From: Bacillota bacterium
Lineage (GTDB): Bacteria; Bacillota; Clostridia; Acetivibrionales; DSM-1351
Length of the DNA: 64,000 nt
Assembly: GCA_023433945.1 (NCBI GenBank)
Contig: JAEYTP010000075.1
Coordinates: forward strand, 1 to 64,000
Direction of reading: 5' to 3'
A model generated the notes under the pieces. That model was not told the DNA's origin, searched no databases, and worked only from the letters and a program-made list of their open reading frames with translations. Of this stretch, positions 55,482-64,000 are shown piece after piece; the stretch's first letter is position 1; each line of letters begins with the position of its first letter. The translations under genes were made by a program, and so were the position numbers.

Positions 55482-58136
55482 CTATCTATTCTTCAGCCCT
55501 TCTAGTCGTTCAAGCACTTTTTGGTACATATCCTTGTACTTCTGCTGCTTTGCCTTTTCTTCTTCTATTACCTTAGCTGGTGCCTTTGCAACAAACCCTT
55601 CATTGCTGAGTTTACCTTCGACTCTCTTCAGCTCACCTTCAAGATTGGCCTTTTCTTTTTCCAGTCTCTCGATTTCCTTTTCCATATCAATAAGTTCATC
55701 CAGAGGCATAAATATTTCTGCACCTGCTATTACCATTCCTACAGCATCAGCCGGTACACCTTCTTTGTCAAATTGAACGCATACCTCTTTTGTACCCGCC
55801 AATCTTTCAAAGAACAATGACGCTTCTTTTATAGTATCAGCCTCTGTTTGCCCTCCAACAACAAATATTGCCTTTGCACGTCTTGAAGGTGGAACATTCA
55901 TCTCGGCACGAGTATTTCTGATACTTCTTACAGCATCCATTATCAGCCTCATCTTAGCTTCATCCTGTGGATAGTCCAGCTCTTCTGTGAACTTAGGCCA
56001 CTGAGAAATCATGATACTCTCATCTTCATTTACCAGATGAGTATATATCTCCTCTGTAATAAACGGCATGTATGGGTGCAGCAGCTTCATTGCTGTGCCT
56101 AAAACATGGTTGAGAACATATTGAGCCTCTAGCCTGCCTTCACTTTCTCTGTCAAATAGTCTTGGCTTAACTATCTCTATATACCAATCGCAGAATTCTT
56201 CCCATATGAAATCATAAACCTTCTGCAGACCAATACCCAATTCAAACTTATCAATATTTTCAGTAACCTCTTTTGTTACTGTATTTACTCTACTTAAAAT
56301 CCATTTATCAGCAACAGTGAACTTATTTTTATCAACCTTGCTGAAATCAAGCTCTTCATCAAAGTTCATCAGTACAAAACGGGATGCATTCCATACCTTG
56401 TTTGCAAAGTTTCTAGCTGATTCAACCTTTTCATCAGTATATCTCAAGTCATTTCCTGGAGAATTCCCAATAGTCAGTGCAAATCTTAGGGCATCAGTAC
56501 CATACTTTGAAATAACCTCCAAAGGATCGATACCGTTTCCAAGTGACTTACTCATTTTTCTACCCTGTGAGTCCCTCACAATACCGTGTATGAATACATG
56601 CTTGAAAGGCTCCTGTCCCATATGCTCCATACCCGAGAAAATCATTCTTGCAACCCAGAAGAAAATAATATCGTAACCTGTTACAAGTACATTTGTAGGA
56701 TAGAAGTATTCTAAATCCTTCGTATTATCAGGCCAACCTAGTGTTGAAAATGGCCATAATGCTGAGCTAAACCATGTATCCAAAGTATCATTGTCCTGCT
56801 CAATCCCGGTATATCCACACTGCGTACACTTATCAGGTGCTTCAGCCTGAACCATTACCTTTCCACACGCCTTACAGTAATATGCAGGTATTCTATGTCC
56901 CCACCACAGCTGCCTTGAAATACACCAATCCTGTATGTTTTCCATCCAGTTAAAGTATATCTTTGAGAATCTTTCAGGCACAAACTTGATAGTACCATTT
57001 TTAACAACCTCTATAGCAGGCTCAGCCAATGGCTTCATACGAACATACCACTGCTTAGATATAAATGGCTCGATAACAGTCTTACATCTCTGACATGTAC
57101 CAACATTGTGATTATGACCTTCTATCTTCACCATCAGTCCAAGACTTTCAAGGTCGGCCACCATTTTTTTTCTCGCTTCGTATCTATCAAGTCCCTTATA
57201 CTGGGCTGCATTATCATTCATAATAGCATTGTCATCCATTATTCTTACCTGAGGCAAGTTATGACGAAGACCTACTTCAAAGTCATTTGGATCGTGAGCT
57301 GGTGTTATCTTAACGCAACCTGTTCCAAAGTCCTTATCAACGTAGGAGTCAGCTATTACAGGGATTTCCTTGTTTATCAATGGTAAGATCAAAGTCTTTC
57401 CTACCAAGTGCGCATATCTTTCATCATCTGGATTTACTGCTACCGCAGTATCTCCTAGTAAAGTTTCAGGACGGGTAGTAGCAATTACAACAAATTCGTC
57501 ACTGTCCTTAACCGGGTATTTTATATGCCAGAAGTGTCCTGATTGTTCCTCATATTCAACCTCAATATCAGATATTGAAGTGTTACACTTAGGGCACCAG
57601 TTTGTTATTCTTTCGCCCTTGTAAATGAGTCCCTTATCATATAGTCTCAGGAATACCTCCTGTACTGCCTTTGATAGCCCTTCATCCATTGTGAAACGCT
57701 CACGTTCCCAGTCACATGAGCTTCCTAATTTCTTAAGCTGCTCAACGATTCTGCCTCCGTACACACGTCTCCAGTCCCAAGCCTTCTCCAAAAACTTCTC
57801 ACGTCCAATATCGTCTTTGGAAATGCCCTCTTTTGCCATAGCATCAACTATTTTAGCTTCCGTTGCTATACTTGCATGGTCAGTTCCTGGTAACCACAGT
57901 GCAGAATAGCCCTGCATTCTCTTTGTTCTGATGAGAATATCCTGCATTGTATTGTCAAGTGCATGCCCCATGTGAAGCTGACCTGTTATATTTGGCGGTG
58001 GAATAACTATTGTATAAGGCTCCTTTTCAGGATCTACCTCTGCATGAAAATAGCCCTTATCCATCCAATTTTTGTACAGTCTATCCTCAACCTGACTAGG
58101 GTCATAGGTTTTTGAAATATTCTTAGTATCTTCCAT
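55482..58136 (-). CDS. valS: Valyl-tRNA synthetase
   Basis: Class I synthetase, 884 residues. [18 protein letters not shown] (HIGH at 55-58), zinc-type [14 protein letters not shown] and CxxC pairs, CP1 editing domain with [15 protein letters not shown] and [28 protein letters not shown], and a C-terminal coiled coil ([20 protein letters not shown]). TAGGAGGTAATT precedes ATG. Transcribed with the small membrane protein gene 58284-58526 from a T-box-controlled leader. Confidence 0.97.
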   Translation of the reverse strand: MEDTKNISKTYDPSQVEDRLYKNWMDKGYFHAEVDPEKEPYTIVIPPPNITGQLHMGHALDNTMQDILIRTKRMQGYSALWLPGTDHASIATEAKIVDAMAKEGISKDDIGREKFLEKAWDWRRVYGGRIVEQLKKLGSSCDWERERFTMDEGLSKAVQEVFLRLYDKGLIYKGERITNWCPKCNTSISDIEVEYEEQSGHFWHIKYPVKDSDEFVVIATTRPETLLGDTAVAVNPDDERYAHLVGKTLILPLINKEIPVIADSYVDKDFGTGCVKITPAHDPNDFEVGLRHNLPQVRIMDDNAIMNDNAAQYKGLDRYEARKKMVADLESLGLMVKIEGHNHNVGTCQRCKTVIEPFISKQWYVRMKPLAEPAIEVVKNGTIKFVPERFSKIYFNWMENIQDWCISRQLWWGHRIPAYYCKACGKVMVQAEAPDKCTQCGYTGIEQDNDTLDTWFSSALWPFSTLGWPDNTKDLEYFYPTNVLVTGYDIIFFWVARMIFSGMEHMGQEPFKHVFIHGIVRDSQGRKMSKSLGNGIDPLEVISKYGTDALRFALTIGNSPGNDLRYTDEKVESARNFANKVWNASRFVLMNFDEELDFSKVDKNKFTVADKWILSRVNTVTKEVTENIDKFELGIGLQKVYDFIWEEFCDWYIEIVKPRLFDRESEGRLEAQYVLNHVLGTAMKLLHPYMPFITEEIYTHLVNEDESIMISQWPKFTEELDYPQDEAKMRLIMDAVRSIRNTRAEMNVPPSRRAKAIFVVGGQTEADTIKEASLFFERLAGTKEVCVQFDKEGVPADAVGMVIAGAEIFMPLDELIDMEKEIERLEKEKANLEGELKRVEGKLSNEGFVAKAPAKVIEEEKAKQQKYKDMYQKVLERLEGLKNR

Positions 58137-58149
58137 AATTACCTCCTAA

Positions 58150-58283
58150 AACTTTATTTGTAGCATTTGATTTAACATATATTTTTGCATTTAATATCAA
58201 GCATATTGATAAGTATTTTTATATTTAATATCAAGCATATCTATAGGTATTTTGCATTTAAATATCAAACATATTAATAAGCA
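58150..58283. repeat. Tandem repeat, ~40-bp unit, between the small membrane gene and valS
   Basis: Three copies of TTTAATATCAAGCATATTGA followed by TAAGTATTTTTATA, diverging slightly. It lies within the presumed T-box transcript. Confidence 0.75.
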
Positions 58284-58526
58284 TTACTTATAGCTTAAAA
58301 TAAACATTATCAAACCTGGAATTGTTATAGCCAGCCCAATCATTTTGACGCTAACAACAGCTTTTGATAGCTTATAGCTTTCAACCTCTTCCTCTGTCAT
58401 CTGATCGGCATACTGACATTTTTGCTTTTGAGCCAACCCAAGTTTCTTTGCTATTGGCTTAGCTGCAAATACCACAGCAAATCCAATCAATAAAATTACT
58501 AAAGCTGCATAATCTAAAGGTTTCAT
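58284..58526 (-). CDS. Small two-helix membrane protein in the valS transcript
   Basis: 80 residues from ATG 58526 (MKPLDYAALV), with GAGGAGTAACAGT before it; the longer frame upstream has no site. Helices at about 5-22 and 57-77 flank a polar part (KPIAKKLGLAQKQKCQYADQ; EEEVESYKLSKAVV). No family recognised. It lies between the T-box and valS, so it should respond to valine starvation as valS does. Confidence 0.7.
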   Translation of the reverse strand: MKPLDYAALVILLIGFAVVFAAKPIAKKLGLAQKQKCQYADQMTEEEVESYKLSKAVVSVKMIGLAITIPGLIMFILSYK

Positions 58527-58605
58527 ACTGTTACTCCTCTCTATCATAAAATAAGATATGTTCTTTAAAAAAGGCATTTCTAAAAACATATAAACTGCTA
58601 AACAA

Positions 58606-58995
58606 TAAAAAAACCCCGTCCAAGTATTTGGACGAAGTATGTTCGCGGTACCACCAAATTTTCAGATGCTATGCAACAATAGTACCTTTAAAGCAATACC
58701 TTCAAAGTATACATATCATATGCGATATAATATCATTACATAAAACTATCTGAATCTCAGAACATATAACGGTGTTACCCGCTGCAGCCTATCAATATCG
58801 TAATAATCAATTACGTTACAGCAATATAAGATTAATAATGTACAAACAATACACCATTAATGCATATATACAATATCAGATTAATAACGAAATTACTTCA
58901 GTGCAGAACTCCCAAGCTACCTTCAGTTGACTTTCTTGAAGCCTTGCAGCCACCGGCTTCTCTCTGTAAAGTCTGTACAACCTACTCCTCTTGTT
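58606..58995 (-). promoter_or_regulatory. T-box riboswitch, probably tRNA(Val)-sensing
   Basis: Minus strand: GAGGAGTAGGTTGT start, Stem I loop AGAGAGAAGCCGGTGGCTGC, antiterminator core GGTGGTACCGCG (58645-58656) and terminator CGTCCAAATACTTGGACG (58618-58635) plus GGGTTTTTTT. A GUA codon in GAAGGTAGC (near 58915) is a candidate specifier. The middle is long because of an AT-rich insert (58680-58890). Confidence 0.88.
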
Positions 58996-59509
58996 CATAG
59001 CATTTTCATATTTAAATTTAATGATATATAATACTTCCGAAACTGTCAAGAGTATTAATTATCAATATCCATATAATTAATTGAGCAGTATCCAAGGATA
59101 TTAATTAGTACCCAAGTGAAAATATTAACAACTCCTTTTAATTCTATGAAACCCCGTAATATTTCTTTTACACAATCAAGCACTTTTTTAGTTTTAGTTT
59201 TCCACACTCTGTGAATTATTAATCAACAAAACAGGTGTTTTGTGTATATAATATGTGTGGATAATGTGCACAACCCTGTTAACAACATAGTATTTTTGCA
59301 TTTCAGGGTGTGGATATTAATTGTTTTGTAATATTTAACCCCAAAAAATTAATTCCCAAAAGACTTAACCCCCAAGCTAAAATAAAAATTAAAGGCTAGC
59401 CTAATGAAAGGCCAGCCTTTTGAAAATATTATACTGTTTTATTTTATGTTTCTAGTTTGTGTTTGTAATTTTTGTCCTCTATATTATGTACAAATCTATT
59501 TAATGCTTT
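58996..59509. other. Gap upstream of the valS T-box with a DnaA-box-like cluster
   Basis: No gene. TTTTCCACA (59198-59206), TGTGGATAA (59256-59264, perfect TTATCCACA on the other strand) and TGTGGATAT (59309-59317) lie within 120 bp. A minus-strand terminator lies at 59391-59420. No dnaA or dnaN is nearby. Confidence 0.6.
59391..59420 (-). terminator. Intrinsic terminator after the zinc-ribbon gene
   Basis: AAAGGCTAGCC pairs with GGCCAGCCTTT; the minus strand continues TTTAATTTTTATTTT. Confidence 0.65.
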
Positions 59510-59776
59510 TTACTTCTTTTCTGCAAAACACTTACTACAGAAAACTGGTTTGTCCAAGTGTGGTTTAAATGGTACTCTTGTAGGTTGTCCACATTCAGCA
59601 CATACAGCTTCATATAATTCCTTTTTGCCTGCATTGTCTTTTCTGCCACTTCTGCAACCTTTACATCTGCTTGGCTCATTTTGAAAGCCCTTTTCAGCAT
59701 AAAATTCCTGCTCTCCTGCAGTAAAAACGAAGTCAGTTCCGCATTCCTTACAAACTAAGGTCTTGTCACTATACAT
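59510..59776 (-). CDS. Zinc-ribbon protein with two CxxC-type domains
   Basis: 88 residues from ATG 59776 (MYSDKTLVCKECG). Three zinc-type pairs: CKECGTDFVFTAGEQEFYAE with CKGC, then CAECGQPTRVPFKPHLDKPV with CSKC. This is the probable zinc-binding family (zf-like, often annotated with CxxC_CxxC) of Firmicutes; role unknown, perhaps nucleic-acid or ribosome linked. GGAATGG is about 10 bases upstream. Confidence 0.85.
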   Translation of the reverse strand: MYSDKTLVCKECGTDFVFTAGEQEFYAEKGFQNEPSRCKGCRSGRKDNAGKKELYEAVCAECGQPTRVPFKPHLDKPVFCSKCFAEKK

Positions 59777-59892
59777 GTTAATCAACCATTCCTTTCGATG
59801 CGCCAAAAAGCCTAATACTTTTACAGCAATGCAATGTTTTATATTATTTTACATTATATTACATGGCTATGCATTTTACAATACTAAATTGT

Positions 59893-61206
59893 CTATTCCG
59901 TCTTAATTGCCTCTAATGCACTTAACTTCATTGCCCTTCTTGCGGGATAGAAACCTGAAACTATACCTATAAACATGGAGAACATTATTGCAGCTGCTGC
60001 CAACCAAGGGGGGATGACAGATACCGGTCCTGCATCTGGATTTCCTGGGCTCAAAATACTTGTCCCTACAGAATTTAGTACAAATGAGGCTATATAGCTA
60101 AGCAGTATTCCAATAACTCCTCCGATAAGTCCAATAACTGCAGCTTCAAATAAAAATAACTGTCTTATATTATTCATCCTGCACCCAAGAACCTTCATTA
60201 CCCCGATTTCTCTAGTTCTCTCATATATGGACATAACCATGGTATTTGTTATTCCGAGTGCAGCAATCAGCAAGGATATTGCACCTATTCCTCCCAGTAC
60301 CATCTGTATTGTATTTGACTGTTTTTTCATAGACTCTCTTATATCAGCCAAGCTAAATGTGCCATAGCCCATATCCTTTATCTGCTGCTGAATATCGTCA
60401 ACGTCATTAATATTTTTAACCTTAACCATAATACGCTGATAGCTATCACCTGATGTTGAGCCTCCATAGGTATTAATCTTGCTACTATTCTCTCTAATAA
60501 GTTTTTTCAGATAATTTATATCCATGTAGATATAATAATCCTTTTCATCATTTGATTGCTTAAGCACTCCTACGGCTTTTGTCTTGTACACTTTAGAAGG
60601 TTTATTTGAAAACTGACCTCCTGCATCTTGCTTTTCTCCATAATTCATATCAAAGGTAAATGACAGCTTATCCTTCATAACATCTACTGGGCTAGTACTT
60701 GAGTAAAAGTTTCTGGATTTAGGGTTATAGAAGTTAGAGGTGGCATAAAAACCAAACAGCAGTTGTTCCTTATCTCCTGTTTGAAGTAGCCTTCCCTTTT
60801 CCACAATATATCCAAAGCTCTGAAGGATATCAGCATCAGCGCCCATTACCTGGGCATATGCAACATACTTTCCTGATATAAGCTTAATAGAGGTTTCAAT
60901 AATTGGATGAACTGCCTCTACACCCTTCATTTTTTGGAACTGTGCAACAGCTTTATCGTTTAGTACTACAGTCTTGGATTTATCAACAGGACCACCGTCA
61001 TTTTGATATTGGGTTACGGTAATCATGTTGAGGCTGCCCATTCTCTTTAACTCATTTTCAAAGCTTTCGTCCATTCCAATCCCTAGGGACACCATAACAA
61101 CAATTGCAGCAGTGCCTATTACAACACCTAATACCGTTAGCATTGTCCTAGTTTTTCTTCTAAAAAGGTTTTTAAAGCCCATAATAAACAGATCAATGCT
61201 ATTCAT
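59893..61206 (-). CDS. MacB-type ABC transporter permease
   Basis: 437 residues: N-terminal helix after NLFRRKTRTMLTVLGVVIGT, an outer MacB periplasmic-core domain (about 45-300) and three C-terminal helices with YERTREIGVMKVLGCRMNNI, the FtsX-type cytoplasmic loop. Mechanotransmission-type permease, not a pore transporter. ATG 61206 overlaps the stop of the large exported protein. Works with the ATPase at the window end. Confidence 0.93.
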   Translation of the reverse strand: MNSIDLFIMGFKNLFRRKTRTMLTVLGVVIGTAAIVVMVSLGIGMDESFENELKRMGSLNMITVTQYQNDGGPVDKSKTVVLNDKAVAQFQKMKGVEAVHPIIETSIKLISGKYVAYAQVMGADADILQSFGYIVEKGRLLQTGDKEQLLFGFYATSNFYNPKSRNFYSSTSPVDVMKDKLSFTFDMNYGEKQDAGGQFSNKPSKVYKTKAVGVLKQSNDEKDYYIYMDINYLKKLIRENSSKINTYGGSTSGDSYQRIMVKVKNINDVDDIQQQIKDMGYGTFSLADIRESMKKQSNTIQMVLGGIGAISLLIAALGITNTMVMSIYERTREIGVMKVLGCRMNNIRQLFLFEAAVIGLIGGVIGILLSYIASFVLNSVGTSILSPGNPDAGPVSVIPPWLAAAAIMFSMFIGIVSGFYPARRAMKLSALEAIKTE

Positions 61207-63574
61207 CAAAGGTTAATTCCTTCCTCTTTTTTATTCTTCTCCTTATAATTACAAACACTATAGTTGCAACAACCACAACTCCTGCTGCTATAGCCACCCA
61301 AACCCAAATACTGATTTTGGATTGATCTTCGGGCAGTTGTTCATCCGGTGGCGGCATGCCTTCGTCCATAACCGGAGGCTCCATAACGTTTAAGGCTATC
61401 TCTTTTTCCATTTCAGTCTTTTTACCATTTTCATCTTCAAAGCTGAATATAAGTTTTCCGCTAATCTCGCCTGCTGCTTCAGGTATGATTGTCCCATCAA
61501 AATTATCACTCTTCCCTGACTCAAAATTACCTACAAAATAACTTCCATTTTCACTTCTAAAGCTACCTTCAAGCTTTACCATAAGATTGTATAGTGTTGT
61601 CTTACCCATATTAAAAAACTCAATACCTACTGGCACAGGATTTCCAACATATATCTCGGTAGGAATCGCTAACTCTCCTAGCACTAATCTTTGAAGCTGA
61701 TTTAACGGCACACCTATTGTGTCTTTAGAATTATATGCCGTACCCTTATCATCCTCATATTCATAATTAATACTAAGCATATATTGCTTTGGCGCAGCAT
61801 CTGCCTTTGAAATAAAGGACAATGATTTTTCAAATTTACTTCCAGATGAAAGAGAGCTAATATAAAACGAATTACTGGAGTTAACAGGTGTAAAGGTACC
61901 ATCATCGGAAGAAACGGTAACCTTAACATTTTTTATATCGGACGTTGAACTGGTATTCAGCAAAGACAGGGTTAACGCAAACTCTTCTCCGGCCTTGACT
62001 ATATCAGCTGAGAAGTTATACTTATCAATAATAATTCTGGGTACTGATTTGCCATTTTCACCTTCAACATAAACACCCACATATTGAACTGCTGTCTGCT
62101 TAGAATCTGAAGTACCCGAATCATACTCTATATTTATTGCTATCGGATAATTACGACTCACTGCATCATCAGAAATACCTAAACTGAATTCAACAGGTAC
62201 TTGGCCTCCCTTGTCAATATAAGGTATAACCAGGGTATTGAGCGACTTTGGCATAATCTCTTTATCTGCAGAAATGCTAACTTTTACATTATTTATCTTT
62301 GAAAGCCCGATATTGTTAAGGTTCATAGAAATAACAAAGTCTTTACCCGGAGTCATGGCAGAATCAGGTGAGATAACATCCTTTATAGTAAGGTTACCCT
62401 TATTTGTTACATTAGCCACCAATACGTAAACCTCTATGTCATCGGAGTATGTGTTATTCTTTGTATCTCTGTACTCGATTTTCACCCTAAGGCTTGTTGC
62501 ACCTGCTTCTATTTTTTGTGAAGCATTTAAGTCGTATGTAAACGTATGTTGTTTTGATGATGGAATAATATCCTTGCTCAGTTTACTTGCCGTCCCATTA
62601 AGACTTATACCATCACTTTTTAGGCCATTTAGTGTAATATTGACATCCCTTGCAGAATAGCTCCCATTATTATCAAACACCAGATTTAGCTTAAAGCTAT
62701 CACCCGGTGTTACTTGCACGGGATCAGTTGAGGAGGACTTTAAAGTCAGCTTTGGAACATTATTATCCGCTGTTATTTTTAGCATTCCACTAATAGTTGA
62801 AGTAAAGCTGTCCAACGAAAAATTATAGTACTGTAGATTAAACTTTATAGAATACATCTTTTGTTGTATTGAAGGAGCAATATTAAATGTAAATGTTAGT
62901 TCCTTAGTCTCGTTTGGTTGTAATGTTTCAATGCTCAATGAAGAATTCATGGAGTTGGGAACAATAGGCCCTCCATCTTCAAAAACTGGTGACACCACGA
63001 TATTCCTAGCCGGGTGGAGGCCGGTATTCTTAATAGGAAGCTTGTATGTAATGGTTGTTCCCGCATTTCCTTCCGGTATCTGTGCATTTGAGGTGATTTC
63101 TATCTTGGGTGCGTACTTTGTTGTATCCACCGGTGGAGTTACAGTTGTATCCTTTAGCACAGCCTGTGTTACATTTATATAATCAGATTGCTGATAATCG
63201 CTCCCACCCCTTGAATATTTTATTGTTACACTTAATCTGGCTGCCCCTCCGTCATAGATAAAAGCCTTGATTCCTGTAGTTGCCCTACTATATGGAGCTA
63301 TATTTCCAACATCAAGAATGGCTCCAGTACCTTTTGGTGAAAATGAACCATCTTCTATTACAACAAACACATTTTCCAAGGGATTTGTTGTTACATTCTC
63401 GACAGATAAGGATAAATCAAAATCCTCTCCCGCACTTATACTGCTTTTGCTTACTGTATATCCTGAAATGCGCACCTCAGGAGCAGCTGCTTGTGCTGAA
63501 TTAGACAATGGTCCCCCTAGTATTTGAACTATCAATAATAAAACTAATACCGCTGCTATATATCGGCTTTTCAT
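61199..63574 (-). CDS. Large exported membrane-anchored protein with repeated Ig-like (CARDB/NEW3) domains
   Basis: 791 residues. Signal peptide (MKSRYIAAVLVLLLIVQILG, cut after AQA), then five to six beta-rich repeats of about 120 residues with the pattern GEDFDLSLSVENVTTNPLEN, GDSFKLNLVFDNNGSYSARD, GKDFVISMNLNNIGLSKINN and GEEFALTLSLLNTSSTSDIK, like CARDB/NEW3 or COG1361 S-layer-type domains. A linker (MPPPDEQLPEDQ) and a C-terminal helix (WVWVAIAAGVVVVATIVFVI) with a basic tail follow. Sits between ATPase and permease genes, so it is probably the extracellular partner of the exporter. Confidence 0.85.
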   Translation of the reverse strand: MKSRYIAAVLVLLLIVQILGGPLSNSAQAAAPEVRISGYTVSKSSISAGEDFDLSLSVENVTTNPLENVFVVIEDGSFSPKGTGAILDVGNIAPYSRATTGIKAFIYDGGAARLSVTIKYSRGGSDYQQSDYINVTQAVLKDTTVTPPVDTTKYAPKIEITSNAQIPEGNAGTTITYKLPIKNTGLHPARNIVVSPVFEDGGPIVPNSMNSSLSIETLQPNETKELTFTFNIAPSIQQKMYSIKFNLQYYNFSLDSFTSTISGMLKITADNNVPKLTLKSSSTDPVQVTPGDSFKLNLVFDNNGSYSARDVNITLNGLKSDGISLNGTASKLSKDIIPSSKQHTFTYDLNASQKIEAGATSLRVKIEYRDTKNNTYSDDIEVYVLVANVTNKGNLTIKDVISPDSAMTPGKDFVISMNLNNIGLSKINNVKVSISADKEIMPKSLNTLVIPYIDKGGQVPVEFSLGISDDAVSRNYPIAINIEYDSGTSDSKQTAVQYVGVYVEGENGKSVPRIIIDKYNFSADIVKAGEEFALTLSLLNTSSTSDIKNVKVTVSSDDGTFTPVNSSNSFYISSLSSGSKFEKSLSFISKADAAPKQYMLSINYEYEDDKGTAYNSKDTIGVPLNQLQRLVLGELAIPTEIYVGNPVPVGIEFFNMGKTTLYNLMVKLEGSFRSENGSYFVGNFESGKSDNFDGTIIPEAAGEISGKLIFSFEDENGKKTEMEKEIALNVMEPPVMDEGMPPPDEQLPEDQSKISIWVWVAIAAGVVVVATIVFVIIRRRIKKRKELTFDE

Positions 63575-63633
63575 ATGTACTCTTACTCTCCTTATATAAA
63601 TTGTATTTAGCCTAAAAACTATTTCAAGAATTG

Positions 63634-64000
63634 CTATTTCAGTGTGCTGATATTGTCTGAATGTTCTTGGAACTCTAACCTTTCATTCAATTCAATCTTC
63701 TCTATGTTGCCATCAAAAATGTGGATAATTTTATCAGCGTACTTAGCAATATTGGTATCATGGGTAACGATAATCAATGTATGTTTGCTTTGTCTGGCCA
63801 TTGATATCATAAGCTGCATAACCTCCTGAGTAGTCCTTGAATCGAGATTGCCCGTCGGCTCGTCCGCAAAAACTATCTCGGGGTTGTCTATAAATGCCCT
63901 TGCTATGCCTACCCTTTGTTGCTGTCCACCACTCATCTGGTTGGGCTTTCTTTTGTAGTAGCCCTTTAGTCCAACATTATCAAGCATCTTCTTTGCCCGT
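63634..64000 (-). CDS. ABC transporter ATP-binding protein (MacB/LolD type), truncated by window edge
   Basis: The reverse frame stays open to the edge. Seen: signature MSGGQQQRVGIARAF, Walker B EIVFADEPTGNLDSRTT, H-loop IIVTHDTNIAKYAD and the end IEKIELNERLEFQ. Walker A and Q-loop lie beyond the window. First of the three transporter genes. Confidence 0.93.
   Translation of the reverse strand, partial: RAKKMLDNVGLKGYYKRKPNQMSGGQQQRVGIARAFIDNPEIVFADEPTGNLDSRTTQEVMQLMISMARQSKHTLIIVTHDTNIAKYADKIIHIFDGNIEKIELNERLEFQEHSDNISTLK

Noticed and set aside
58996..59509. Chromosomal replication origin
   Set aside because: DnaA-box-like sites are few, no AT-rich unwinding element stands out and no dnaA, dnaN or gyr genes are adjacent.
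1..64000. tRNA and rRNA genes
   Set aside because: None found by eye; the tRNA-like pairings near 17.4 and 58.8 kb belong to T-box leaders.

Overview
The window looks like a chromosome segment from a low-GC, Gram-positive anaerobe of the Clostridia, possibly Lachnospiraceae-like. The signs are AT-rich DNA, strong GGAGG-type ribosome binding sites, T-box leaders on aminoacyl-tRNA synthetase genes, a glmS ribozyme and the cdaA-cdaR-glmM order. Most core genes lie on the minus strand. Species cannot be fixed from the sequence alone.

Left core (1 to about 19.5 kb). A nickel-maturation-like operon (hypB, a 895-residue Fe-S/FAD oxidoreductase, a hypA whose zinc ribbon is missing, and the start of a membrane protein) is followed by a choloylglycine-hydrolase-family gene. 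A minus-strand sugar block comes next: PIG-L deacetylase, ROK-like kinase, N-acetylhexosamine 1-kinase (nahK) and galE. An AraC regulator is divergent from it. This resembles the lacto-N-biose/galacto-N-biose route to UDP-sugars. Then come GNAT, GrpB, a 7-hairpin 104-bp tandem array, a HAD phosphatase, an Xre/membrane-protein pair with clear operators, and argS behind a T-box.

Accessory island (about 19.5 to 43.3 kb). It is bounded by two direct copies of a ~420-bp repeat that carries a terminator-like hairpin, and it ends just downstream of glmS, the classic Tn7 attachment gene. It holds a GTPase-DUF697 protein, a Phd antitoxin with a frameshifted RelE toxin, a decayed TnsD-like transposition gene, several broken mobile-element accessory genes, a complete type I restriction-modification operon (hsdM, a small protein, hsdS, hsdR, a DUF45 metallopeptidase) followed by an MBL/beta-CASP-like protein, a HEPN-like protein with an Rx4H motif, and two unrecognised membrane proteins. 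Many genes here are broken by single frameshifts or stops, so the island is decaying while the defence genes stay intact. This is the best place to look for undescribed systems.

Right core (43.8 to 64 kb). Cell-wall precursor and cyclic-di-AMP genes form the order cdaA, cdaR, FAD protein, glmM, a small membrane protein, glmS ribozyme, glmS. nadE, valS with a T-box that first drives a small membrane protein, a zinc-ribbon protein, and a MacB-type export set (permease, large exported multidomain protein, ATPase cut by the window end) follow.

A recurring oddity of the core is that many intergenic gaps hold their own short degenerate tandem repeat with a unit not shared with other gaps, including inside the glmS leader.
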